Shown here: one piece after another, positions 42,988-50,832 of the stretch
Layout: the number at the start of each line of letters is the position of its first letter
How positions within the stretch are numbered: the first letter of the stretch is position 1
Origin: an uncultured Xanthomonas sp.
Lineage (GTDB): Bacteria > Pseudomonadota > Gammaproteobacteria > Xanthomonadales > Xanthomonadaceae
Length of the DNA: 64,000 nucleotides
Reading direction: 5' to 3'
Assembly: GCA_943912265.1 (NCBI GenBank)
Contig: CALTTS010000008.1
Span: 1-64,000, forward strand
The notes under the pieces: model-generated
What the model saw: the letters and a program-made list of their open reading frames with translations, nothing else
Database searches by the model: none
Told to the model about the DNA's origin: nothing
Translations under genes and position numbers: made by a program

Positions 42988-43001
42988 CGAAAACGCTTAC
43001 A
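42988..43001 (+). promoter_or_regulatory. LacI-family operator upstream of the ABC ATPase
   Basis: CGAAAACGCTTACA matches TGNAANCGNTTNCA at 13 of 14 positions. It lies 134 bases before ATG 43136. It links the orphan ABC ATPase to the LacI-type regulator at 24552 and to the transporter at 30483-33522. The rest of the 42811-43135 gap contains the zwf dyad, the 9-bp repeats and no gene. Confidence 0.65.
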
Positions 43002-43135
43002 CGGCCGGGGCGGCATGGCAAGATGGCGGGCGCGTTGCGCGGAACCGCCCCAGGGCGTGTCCGCGCGGCAGAATGGGGCGGGTTTGCCGGAACGGCCGGT
43101 GGACGGCCGGCCAACCGGAGGCGTCGGGAGAAACG

Positions 43136-44224
43136 ATGGCAAGCGTGCAGTTCGAAGGTGTCCGCAAGGTGTACGAAAACGGCCAGGTGGCCATCCCGGG
43201 GGCGAGTTTCGACATCGCCGACGGCGAGCTGATGGTGCTGGTGGGGCCGTCCGGCTGCGGCAAGTCGACGCTGCTGCGGATGGTGGCCGGGCTGGAGGAC
43301 ATTTCCGGCGGCACGCTGCGGATCGGCGACCGCGTGGTCAACGATGTCGCGCCGAAGGACCGCAACATCGCGATGGTGTTCCAGAGCTACGCGCTGTACC
43401 CGCACATGACCGTGGCCGAGAACCTGGCCTTCGGCCTCAAGCTGCGCGGCCACCCGAAGGACGAGGTGGCGCGGCGGGTGAAGACGGTGGCCGACATGCT
43501 CGGCCTCGGCCCGGTGATGGACAAGCTGCCCAAGGCGATGTCCGGCGGCCAGCGCCAGCGCGTCGCGCTGGGCCGTGCGCTGGTGCGCAAGCCGGCGGTG
43601 TTCCTGCTCGACGAGCCGCTGTCCAACCTCGACGCGAAGCTGCGCGCCAGCGTGCGCACCGAGATCGCGGCACTGCACCGCCAGCTGGGCACGACGATGA
43701 TCTACGTCACCCACGACCAGGTGGAGGCGATGACCCTGGGCCAGCGCATCGTGGTGCTGAAGGACGGGCAGGTGCAGCAGATCGACACGCCGATGCACCT
43801 GTACGACCGCCCGGCCAACCTGTTCGTCGCCGGGTTCCTCGGCAGCCCCGCGATGAACGTGCTGCGCGGCAGGCTGGTGCGCGAAGGCGGCACGGCCGCC
43901 CTGCGCCTGGATGGCGGCCAGGTGCTGCCGCTGGTGCACGATTTCCCGGCCGAACGCTTCGGCACGGAGCTCCTGGTCGGCATCCGCCCGGAGCGGCTGC
44001 TGCCGGCGCAGGCGGGCGAGGCGGCCTTCGATGCGCGCATCGAGGCGATCGAGGCGATCGGCAACGAGACCTTCGTGCATCTGCGCCTGGGCGAATGCAA
44101 GCTGGTTTCGCGGATGCCGCCGCGCGCCTTGCCGGACATCGGCCAGACGCTGCCGATGGCGGTGCACGCCCGCCACCTGCACTACTTCGATCCCGACACC
44201 GAGCTGCGGCTGGACATCGCCTGA
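43136..44224 (+). CDS. ugpC: Sugar ABC transporter ATPase, MsiK/UgpC/MalK type
   Basis: Cytoplasmic ATPase for CUT1 sugar importers, 362 aa. It has Walker A GPSGCGKST, the signature MSGGQRQRVALGRAL, Walker B FLLDEPLSNLD and the switch His in YVTHDQVEAMTLG. A C-terminal TOBE/MalK-type regulatory region follows (VGIRPERLLPAQ; IEAIGNETFVHLRLG). ATG 43136 is preceded by GGGAG. Its own operon has no permease, so it probably powers the binding-protein/permease set at 30483-33522, 10 kb away. MsiK-type ATPases often serve several importers. Confidence 0.93.
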   Translation: MASVQFEGVRKVYENGQVAIPGASFDIADGELMVLVGPSGCGKSTLLRMVAGLEDISGGTLRIGDRVVNDVAPKDRNIAMVFQSYALYPHMTVAENLAFGLKLRGHPKDEVARRVKTVADMLGLGPVMDKLPKAMSGGQRQRVALGRALVRKPAVFLLDEPLSNLDAKLRASVRTEIAALHRQLGTTMIYVTHDQVEAMTLGQRIVVLKDGQVQQIDTPMHLYDRPANLFVAGFLGSPAMNVLRGRLVREGGTAALRLDGGQVLPLVHDFPAERFGTELLVGIRPERLLPAQAGEAAFDARIEAIEAIGNETFVHLRLGECKLVSRMPPRALPDIGQTLPMAVHARHLHYFDPDTELRLDIA

Positions 44225-44237
44225 GCGCTGCCGGCCT

Positions 44238-44253
44238 GCCCGCCGTCGCGGGC
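44238..44253. terminator. Short hairpin after the ABC ATPase gene
   Basis: GCCCGC and GCGGGC pair around a CGTC loop, 13 bases after the ATPase stop and before the convergent ygfZ stop. It has no T run. It may be a weak bidirectional terminator. Confidence 0.4.
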
Positions 44254-44273
44254 GGGGCCAGCGTCGCCCCGGC

Positions 44274-45137
44274 TCAGCGGGCCAGGCCGTCCTGCAGCGG
44301 CACCGCATGCCCCGCAAGGCCCGACACGGTCAGCGCGTCGGTCGCCGCATCCAGCGGCAGCACCGCCAGCGCCAGTGCCGGCCGGCCCGCTGCGACCGCG
44401 GCCACCTGGCCGATCGCCGTGCCGGCCTGCGCGACCTCGCTGCCGGGCGCGACCGCTTCGGGCAGTTCCAGCAGCGCGACCGCGCGCTTGGCCCTGCCGA
44501 GGAAATGGGTGCGGGCCACGATTTCCTGGCCGGGATAGCAACCCTTGGACACGCTGTAGGCATGCAGGCGGTCGAGCGCGAGCTGCTGCGGTGTCCACTG
44601 CTCGCGCCCGGAATCGTCCAGCCGGCACAGGCCGAAGCGCAGGTCCTGGCGCCGCCAGGCGCCATCGTCGGCCGGCAGGCCGGCAACGGCGCCGGCCGCG
44701 GCGATGCGCAGCGTGCGCGGGGTATCGGGCGAGCCGAAATCCAGTTCGACCGCATCGTCGCCGGTCGCGGCGAACACGGCGCCGTCCGCATGCGCAGGGC
44801 GCGCCGCCGTGCCGGCGACGGCCAGGTCGGCCCGTGCCGCGATTTTCACCTTGCGCCGGAACACGAAGCGCCCGAGCGGCTCGGCAAACGCCGCTGCCGG
44901 CAGGTCCGGCAACAGGGCCTGCAGCGAATCCGGCGCGCGCCTGATCAGCGCGAACACCGCGATCACCCGGCCCTTGGCCGTCAGCCAGGCATTCCACTGC
45001 CACTGTCCGACAGGCAGCGAGGCCACGTCGTTGGCGAACTGCGCATGCGCGAACGCGACGGCATCCGGGCCGTCGAGCGCGACGACGGAATAATCGTCCA
45101 GCCGCATCGGGCCGGTGGCGTGAAGGTTGTCAGACAC
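44274..45137 (-). CDS. ygfZ: Folate-binding iron-sulfur repair protein YgfZ
   Basis: GcvT-like protein that binds tetrahydrofolate and supports iron-sulfur enzymes, including MiaB and succinate dehydrogenase in E. coli. The defining motif KGCYPGQEIVAR is intact, and the N-terminal DGPDAVAFAHAQFANDV section fits. I chose GTG 45137 (287 aa; VSDNLHATGP). ATG 45107 gives 277 aa, and neither has a clear ribosome site. The gene is back-to-back with a small SDH assembly-factor gene, 41 bases away. In E. coli ygfZ also lies beside sdhE and ygfX. Confidence 0.9.
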   Translation of the reverse strand: MSDNLHATGPMRLDDYSVVALDGPDAVAFAHAQFANDVASLPVGQWQWNAWLTAKGRVIAVFALIRRAPDSLQALLPDLPAAAFAEPLGRFVFRRKVKIAARADLAVAGTAARPAHADGAVFAATGDDAVELDFGSPDTPRTLRIAAAGAVAGLPADDGAWRRQDLRFGLCRLDDSGREQWTPQQLALDRLHAYSVSKGCYPGQEIVARTHFLGRAKRAVALLELPEAVAPGSEVAQAGTAIGQVAAVAAGRPALALAVLPLDAATDALTVSGLAGHAVPLQDGLAR

Positions 45138-45178
45138 GGGGGGCAGGATTAAGATTTCGCCGGTTTTGCGAGACCCCC

Positions 45179-45352
45179 ATGATAGGCCAAAGCCAGACTG
45201 ACACCGCTGCCGAAGCGGGAACCGACAAACCGGCGGCCGAGCGCGCGCCGGAGGCGCCGGCTCCGTTGCCCAGGGAGATCGGTGGCCGCGAAGGCCCGGA
45301 GCCGACCCGTTTCGGGGATTGGGAAAAAAACGGGCGCTGCATCGATTTCTGA
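45179..45352 (+). CDS. DUF1674 / SdhAF4-like succinate dehydrogenase assembly factor
   Basis: A 57-aa gene, short and easily missed. Its second half carries the DUF1674 signature: PREIGGREGPEPTRFGDWE, then NGRCIDF to the stop. This family includes eukaryotic SDHAF4 (Sdh8), which binds free flavinylated SdhA and helps it join SdhB. The first 28 residues are Ala/Glu-rich and probably disordered. It lies 56 bases upstream of sdhC on the same strand and is very likely part of the sdh operon. The start ATG (45179) is the first in frame. Confidence 0.85.
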   Translation: MIGQSQTDTAAEAGTDKPAAERAPEAPAPLPREIGGREGPEPTRFGDWEKNGRCIDF

Positions 45353-45408
45353 CGCAGCGATGAGCCAACGCGGCATCCGCCGCCCAGCCGAGACAACGAG
45401 CCCCGCGA

Positions 45409-45801
45409 ATGGCGAGCCAACAACGTCCGCTTTCACCTCACCTGCAGGTGTACCGCTGGCAAGTCCAGATGGTGACTTCGATCCTGCACCGCGCCACCGG
45501 CCTGTTCCTGGCCTTCGGCTCCCTCCTCATCGCCGCGTCCCTGCTGGCGCTCATGCTCGGTCCGCAGCACTGGAACTGCGTGCTGGCCGCGGCCGGCTCG
45601 TGGTTCGGCATGGCGTTCCTGTTCGCGTGGACGTGGTGCTTCGCCTACCACCTGTGCAACGGCATCCGCCACGTCGTGCAGGATTTCGCGATCGGTTTCG
45701 CCAAGCCCACCTTCATCCGCAACAGCTGGCTGTCGCTGGTCGGCAGCGCGGTGATCACCGCGGTGGTCTGGGGCTACGTGCTGGTCGGAGGTGGCGCATG
45801 A
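45409..45801 (+). CDS. sdhC: Succinate dehydrogenase cytochrome b556 subunit
   Basis: Membrane anchor of complex II, 130 aa, three helices. Conserved features are RPLSPHLQVYRWQVQMVTSILHRATG at the N-terminus, and the heme-ligand motif FAYHLCNGIRHVVQD. It overlaps sdhD by 4 bases. It forms the quinone and heme site with SdhD. Confidence 0.96.
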   Translation: MASQQRPLSPHLQVYRWQVQMVTSILHRATGLFLAFGSLLIAASLLALMLGPQHWNCVLAAAGSWFGMAFLFAWTWCFAYHLCNGIRHVVQDFAIGFAKPTFIRNSWLSLVGSAVITAVVWGYVLVGGGA

Positions 45802-46181
45802 GCCGGTACCGCACTCCGCTGAAGGAAGTCCTCGGCCTCGGCTCGGCCAAGACCGGCACCGCGCATTTCGTCGCCCAGCGCCTGACCGCCACCGCGCTGG
45901 TGGTGCTCGGCATCTGGTTCCTGGTGTTCGTGCTGGGCCTGCTTGGCGCCGATTACGTGACCGCCACCGCCGCCGTCGCCAAGCCGTGGAACGCGGTGCC
46001 GCTGGTGGCCTTCCTGATCGCGATGTTCTGGCATGCCCAGCTGGGCGTGCAGGTCGTGCTGGAGGACTACGTCCACCATTCCTTGCTGGCCCTGTTCGTG
46101 CAGACCACGGCCCGCTTCATTGCCGTGCTGGGCGCGATCGTCAGCGTCTTCGCCGTGGCCCGCATCGCGCTTGGGAACTGA
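45798..46181 (+). CDS. sdhD: Succinate dehydrogenase membrane anchor subunit
   Basis: Second complex II anchor, 127 aa, three helices. Helix 1 begins with KTGTAHFVAQRLTATAL. The motif FWHAQLGVQVVLEDYVHH supplies the conserved His and Tyr/Asp near the quinone and heme. ATG 45798 overlaps the sdhC stop by 4 bases, and sdhA begins 3 bases after this gene. Confidence 0.95.
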   Translation: MSRYRTPLKEVLGLGSAKTGTAHFVAQRLTATALVVLGIWFLVFVLGLLGADYVTATAAVAKPWNAVPLVAFLIAMFWHAQLGVQVVLEDYVHHSLLALFVQTTARFIAVLGAIVSVFAVARIALGN

Positions 46182-46184
46182 CCG

Positions 46185-47975
46185 ATGTCCGCATACAAGA
46201 TCACCGAACACAAGTGCGACATGGTCGTCGTCGGCGCCGGCGGCGCCGGCCTGCGTGCCACCTTCGGCCTGGCCCAGAAGGGCCTGGCCACCGTCTGCAT
46301 CACCAAGGTCTTCCCGACCCGTTCGCACACCGTCGCGGCGCAGGGCGGCATCTCCGCCGCGCTCGGCAACATGGGCGAGGATGACTGGCGCTACCACTTC
46401 TACGACACCATCAAGGGCTCGGACTGGCTGGGCGACCAGGACGCGATCGAGTACATGGTGCGCGAAGCGATCCCGGCGATCATCGAGCTGGAGCACTACG
46501 GCGTGCCGTTCTCGCGCACCGAGGAAGGCAAGATCTACCAGCGTCCGTTCGGCGGCATGACCACGCGCTTCGGCGAGGGCCCGGCGGCGCAGCGCACCTG
46601 CGCGGCGGCCGACCGCACCGGCCACGCGATGCTGCACACGCTGTACCAGCAGTCGCTGGCGCACAACGCGCAGTTCATGATCGAGTACTTCGCCCTCGAC
46701 CTGATCTGGGACGAGGAGGGCGTGTGCCGCGGCGTGCTGGCGCTGGACCTGGCCGAAGGCACGCTGCACCTGTTCCGCGCCCAGGGCGTGGTGCTGGCCA
46801 CCGGCGGCTACGGCCGCGCCTACTTCAGCGCCACCTCGGCGCATACCTGCACCGGCGACGGCGGCGGCCTCGTGCTGCGCTCGGGCCTGGCGATGCAGGA
46901 CATGGAGTTCGTGCAGTTCCATCCCACCGGCATCTACGGCGCCGGCTGCCTGATCACCGAAGGCGTGCGCGGCGAAGGCGGCATCCTGCGCAATTCCAAC
47001 GGCGAGCGCTTCATGGAGCGCTATGCCCCGCACTACAAGGACCTGGCCTCGCGCGACGTGGTGTCGCGCTCGATGACCATCGAGATCCGCGAAGGCCGCG
47101 GTGTCGGCGAGCACAAGGACCACATCCTGCTCGACCTGACCCACCTCGGCCCCGAGGTGATCCACGAGAAGCTGCCCGGCATCGCCGAGAGCGCCCGCAT
47201 CTTCGCCGGCGTGGACGTGACCAAGCAGCCGATCCCGGTGATCCCGACCGTGCACTACAACATGGGCGGCATCCCGACCAACTACCACGGCGAAGTGGTG
47301 CAGAAGGTCGGCGACGATCCGGACAAGGTGGTGCCGGGCCTGTACGCCATCGGCGAGGCCGCCTGCGTGTCGGTGCACGGTGCCAACCGGCTGGGCTCCA
47401 ACTCGCTGCTCGACCTGGTGGTGTTCGGCCGCGCGGTGGCCAACCGCTGTGCCGAGACGATCAAGCCCGGCGCCGCGCACAAGACCCTGCCGTCCGATGC
47501 CTGCGACCAGGCGCTGGCGCGCCTGGACAAGCTGCGCAACGCCAACGGCTCCACGCCGACCGCGGTGATCCGCGACAAGATGCAGCGCACCATGCAGGCT
47601 GACGCCGCTGTCTTCCGCACCAGCAAGACGCTGAAGGAAGGCTGCGAGAAGATGGCCGACATCTTCGCGATGTACGAGGACGTGAAGGTGTCCGACCGCT
47701 CGCTGGTGTGGAACTCGGACCTGATCGAGACCTACGAGCTGAACAACCTGCTGCTCAACGCGGTGGCCACGATCAACTCGGCCGAACAGCGCCACGAGAG
47801 CCGCGGCGCCCATGCCCACGAGGACTACCCCGAGCGCGACGACGTCAACTGGCAGAAGCACACGCTGGTGTCGGTCGACGAGAAGGGCAAGTGCAGTTTC
47901 GACTACCGCCCCGTGCACATGTACACGCTCACCAGGGACGTGGACGTGGTGCCGCCCAAGCCGCGCGTTTACTGA
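46185..47975 (+). CDS. sdhA: Succinate dehydrogenase flavoprotein subunit
   Basis: Catalytic subunit of complex II, 596 aa. It has an FAD Rossmann motif (VVVGAGGAGLRATFGLA), the covalent FAD His48 in TRSHTVAAQGG and the substrate loop RDVVSRSM. The C-terminal helical region is also conserved. SdhE and possibly the DUF1674 protein are expected to help FAD attachment and assembly. Confidence 0.98.
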   Translation: MSAYKITEHKCDMVVVGAGGAGLRATFGLAQKGLATVCITKVFPTRSHTVAAQGGISAALGNMGEDDWRYHFYDTIKGSDWLGDQDAIEYMVREAIPAIIELEHYGVPFSRTEEGKIYQRPFGGMTTRFGEGPAAQRTCAAADRTGHAMLHTLYQQSLAHNAQFMIEYFALDLIWDEEGVCRGVLALDLAEGTLHLFRAQGVVLATGGYGRAYFSATSAHTCTGDGGGLVLRSGLAMQDMEFVQFHPTGIYGAGCLITEGVRGEGGILRNSNGERFMERYAPHYKDLASRDVVSRSMTIEIREGRGVGEHKDHILLDLTHLGPEVIHEKLPGIAESARIFAGVDVTKQPIPVIPTVHYNMGGIPTNYHGEVVQKVGDDPDKVVPGLYAIGEAACVSVHGANRLGSNSLLDLVVFGRAVANRCAETIKPGAAHKTLPSDACDQALARLDKLRNANGSTPTAVIRDKMQRTMQADAAVFRTSKTLKEGCEKMADIFAMYEDVKVSDRSLVWNSDLIETYELNNLLLNAVATINSAEQRHESRGAHAHEDYPERDDVNWQKHTLVSVDEKGKCSFDYRPVHMYTLTRDVDVVPPKPRVY

Positions 47976-47993
47976 TACGGGGAGACAACAGAC

Positions 47994-48779
47994 ATGGCCG
48001 AATTCGCACTCCCGAAGAACTCCGTCATCCAGAAGGGCAAGCATTTCCCCGCGGCGAAGGGCGCAAAGAACGTGCGCACCTTCAAGATCTACCGCTGGAG
48101 CCCGGACGACGGCAAGAACCCGCGCACCGACACCTACGAGATCGACCTCGACAAGTGCGGCCCGATGGTCCTGGACGCGCTGCTGAAGATCAAGAACGAG
48201 ATCGATCCGACGCTGACCTTCCGCCGCTCCTGCCGCGAGGGCATCTGCGGTTCGTGCGCGATGAACATCGACGGCACCAATACCCTGGCCTGCACCCGCG
48301 CCATCGGCGACTGCAAGAAGGCCGAGGTGCCGATCTACCCGCTGCCGCACATGGACGTGGTCAAGGATCTGGTGCCGGACCTGACCTACTTCTACGCGCA
48401 GTACGCCTCGATCAAGCCGTGGATCCGCACCCAGACCCCGCCGCCGCCGGACCGCGAGCGCCTGCAGTCGCCGGAGGACCGCAAGAAGCTCGACGGCCTG
48501 TACGAGTGCATCCTGTGCGCGTGCTGCTCGACCAGCTGCCCGAGCTACTGGTGGAACGGCGAGCGCTACCTCGGCCCGGCCATCCTGCTGCAGGCCTACC
48601 GCTGGATTGCCGACTCGCGCGACGAGGATACCGGTGCGCGCCTGGACGACCTGGAAGACCCGTTCCGGCTGTACCGCTGCCACACCATCATGAACTGCGC
48701 CCGGACCTGCCCGAAGGGCCTGAACCCGGCGCTGGCGATCGCCGAGATCAAGAAGCTGATGATGGAACGCCGCGCCTGA
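47994..48779 (+). CDS. sdhB: Succinate dehydrogenase iron-sulfur subunit
   Basis: Electron-transfer subunit of complex II, 261 aa. Three cluster motifs are visible: SCREGICGSCAMNIDGTNTL with a downstream C for 2Fe-2S, CILCACCSTSCPSYW for 4Fe-4S, and CHTIMNCARTCPKGLNP for 3Fe-4S. A GGGGAG ribosome site precedes ATG 47994. sdhE follows after 87 bases. Confidence 0.98.
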   Translation: MAEFALPKNSVIQKGKHFPAAKGAKNVRTFKIYRWSPDDGKNPRTDTYEIDLDKCGPMVLDALLKIKNEIDPTLTFRRSCREGICGSCAMNIDGTNTLACTRAIGDCKKAEVPIYPLPHMDVVKDLVPDLTYFYAQYASIKPWIRTQTPPPPDRERLQSPEDRKKLDGLYECILCACCSTSCPSYWWNGERYLGPAILLQAYRWIADSRDEDTGARLDDLEDPFRLYRCHTIMNCARTCPKGLNPALAIAEIKKLMMERRA

Positions 48780-48866
48780 TCCACCCGGGGCCGGCGTTGC
48801 ATGCGGACGGCATCGGCCTTGCGGTCGGTGCCGTTCGCGTTTGAGCCACCTGCATGCGAGCACACG

Positions 48867-49130
48867 ATGGACGAACCCCTTTCTCCCGAAGACCGCGAAC
48901 TGAAGAAGCTGCGCTGGCGCAGCCGGCGCGGCATGCGCGAACTCGACCGCCTGTTCGACCGCTGGCTGGATCGCGAATGGCGCCGGTCCTCCGAGGTCGA
49001 GCGCGGGGTTTTCCTACGGCTTCTGGATTGCGAGGACGACAAGCTGTGGCGCTGGTTCATGGGCTACGAGGCCTGCCCCGATGCGCAACTGGATGCACTC
49101 ATCGCAAGGATGCGCGCCCTGCCGGCTTGA
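48867..49130 (+). CDS. sdhE: FAD assembly factor SdhE
   Basis: Small helical protein of 87 aa needed for covalent flavinylation of SdhA (and FrdA) in E. coli and related bacteria. The essential RGxxE motif is present as RRGMREL near residue 20. The family pattern LLDCEDDKLWRWFMGYEAC is also clear. ATG 48867 was chosen for length. It follows sdhB and overlaps the start of a ygfX-like gene. Confidence 0.95.
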   Translation: MDEPLSPEDRELKKLRWRSRRGMRELDRLFDRWLDREWRRSSEVERGVFLRLLDCEDDKLWRWFMGYEACPDAQLDALIARMRALPA

Positions 49131-49536
49131 ATGGCGTCCCTCGCGCTGGGTGATCGGCGGGGTGGGGCTGGTGGCCGTGCTGGCGCCGCTTTCGATCCTG
49201 GCATCCGACCTCGCCGGGCCGTTCGACGCGGTATTGGCCGCGCTTGCCGCCACCTGGGGGCTGGGCTCGGCCTGGCGCGAACGGCAGCGCCGGCCGCGCC
49301 ACGTTCTGGTCCCGGCCGATCCGGACCAGCCGGTGCGGGTGGACGACGTCCCGGTCGAGGACGCCCGGGTTTTCTGGCGCGGCCACATCGCCGTCGTGCA
49401 GTGGCGCGACGCGCAGGGGCGCAGGCGGCGCCTGATCTGGTGGCCGGACACGCTGCCCGGGCCTGCGCGACGTGAACTCCGTCTGGCTGCGATGGCGCGC
49501 CAGGCTACGCCTCGGCGGCGGGCGATGGCACCATAG
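49093..49536 (+). CDS. ygfX: YgfX-like membrane protein
   Basis: Protein of about 147 aa. It begins with the YgfX-type motif RLEWRPSRW, followed by two membrane helices (WVIGGVGLVAVLAPLSILA and FDAVLAALAATWGLGSAW). A cytoplasmic Arg/Trp-rich domain follows. In E. coli ygfX is co-transcribed with sdhE, and has been described as a partner of SdhE or a toxin acting on cell shape. The start is uncertain: ATG 49093 or 49081, both inside sdhE. Sequence conservation in this family is weak, so position supports the call most. Confidence 0.65.
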   Translation: MHSSQGCAPCRLEWRPSRWVIGGVGLVAVLAPLSILASDLAGPFDAVLAALAATWGLGSAWRERQRRPRHVLVPADPDQPVRVDDVPVEDARVFWRGHIAVVQWRDAQGRRRRLIWWPDTLPGPARRELRLAAMARQATPRRRAMAP

Positions 49537-49581
49537 CGTTTCCGTTCGTCGCAGGAACCCGTCGCAGGAACGCGACCGCCC

Positions 49582-50832
49582 ATGTTCAAACCCCTCCCCG
49601 TCGCCATCGGGCTGCGTTACCTGCGCGCCAAGCGCCGCAACGGCTTCATCTCCTTCATCTCCCTGGCATCGATCCTCGGCATCGCGCTCGGCGTCACGGT
49701 GCTCATCACCACCCTGGCGGTGATGAGCGGTTTCCAGAAGGAGATCCGCGACCGGCTGCTGCAGATGGCCGCCGACGCCACCGTCAGCGCCGACGGCGAG
49801 CCGATGCCGCAGCAGGACTGGCAGAAGGCCATCGCGCTCTCGCGCGGCGATGCGCGCGTGGCCGGCGCGGCGCCGTATGTCGAGAAGGAAGCGCTGATCA
49901 CCGGGCTGCGCAACCAGCCGGCGCTGGTGCGCGGCATCGTCGTGGCTGACGAGGCCAGGGTCTCGGTGATCGCGCAGAAGATGAAGCAGGGCAGCGCCGC
50001 CAGCCTGACCGACGGTTCGTTCAACATCCTGCTCGGGCAGGAGCTGGCGCTGTGGCTGGGCGTGGGCGTGGGCGACGACGTCAGCCTGATCATGCCCGAG
50101 CTGCAGGGCACGCCGATCGGCGGCATCCCGCGCACCAAGCGTTTCCACGTCAGCGGCATCTTCGAGGCCGGCTATGCCGACATCGACCGCGGCCTGGCGG
50201 TGGTGGACATGCACGACCTGCAGCGCGTGCTGCGCTGGGGCGACGGCACCACCGGCGTGCGCCTGAAGCTGCACGACCGCAACCAGGCCGCGCAGGTGGC
50301 CACCGACCTGGCGCTGAAGCTGCGCGGGCCGTACCGGGTCAGCGACTGGATGAGCGAGAACGCCAACCTCTACCACTCGCTGAAGATGGAAAAGACGGTG
50401 ATGGGCATCCTGCTGTCGCTGATCGTGGCGATGGGTGCGTTCAACCTCGTGTCCTCGCAGGTGATGCTGGTCACCGACAAACAGGCCGACATCGCCATCC
50501 TGCGCACGCTGGGCCTGACGCCGGGCGGCGTGATGAAGGTGTTCATGGTGCAGGGCAGCTTGATCGGCATCATCGGCACGGTGGCCGGCGTGATCGGCGG
50601 CATCGTGCTGACGCTGAACCTGGAACGCATCCTCCAGCTCATCGAAGCGGTGTTCCACGTCACCCTGCTGCCCGAGGACGTGTACTACATCACCGGCCTG
50701 CCCACCGACATGCAGGCCGGCGACATCGTGGCGATCACCCTGTCGGCGCTGCTGATGAGTTTCCTCGCCACGCTGTACCCGGCCCGGCGCGCCGCGCGCA
50801 CCCAGCCGGCGGAGGCGCTGCGCTATGAATGA
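49582..50832 (+). CDS. lolC: Lipoprotein-releasing ABC transporter permease (LolC/LolE/LolF type)
   Basis: Inner-membrane subunit that passes lipoproteins to the LolA chaperone, 416 aa. There are four helices: one near the N-terminus (GFISFISLASILGIALGVTV) and three near the C-terminus (MGILLSLIVAMGAFNLVSSQ, and two later). A large periplasmic MacB-like domain lies between. Only one permease gene is present before lolD, unlike lolC-lolD-lolE in E. coli. It may act as a homodimer (LolF type), or a second gene may lie elsewhere. It overlaps lolD by 8 bases. Confidence 0.92.
   Translation: MFKPLPVAIGLRYLRAKRRNGFISFISLASILGIALGVTVLITTLAVMSGFQKEIRDRLLQMAADATVSADGEPMPQQDWQKAIALSRGDARVAGAAPYVEKEALITGLRNQPALVRGIVVADEARVSVIAQKMKQGSAASLTDGSFNILLGQELALWLGVGVGDDVSLIMPELQGTPIGGIPRTKRFHVSGIFEAGYADIDRGLAVVDMHDLQRVLRWGDGTTGVRLKLHDRNQAAQVATDLALKLRGPYRVSDWMSENANLYHSLKMEKTVMGILLSLIVAMGAFNLVSSQVMLVTDKQADIAILRTLGLTPGGVMKVFMVQGSLIGIIGTVAGVIGGIVLTLNLERILQLIEAVFHVTLLPEDVYYITGLPTDMQAGDIVAITLSALLMSFLATLYPARRAARTQPAEALRYE

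Noticed and set aside
42827..43135. In-frame N-terminal extension of the ABC ATPase (with NQWFQWFQW)
   Set aside because: It is made by the 9-bp repeats and the operator region. The real start at 43136 has a ribosome site and matches the family N-terminus.
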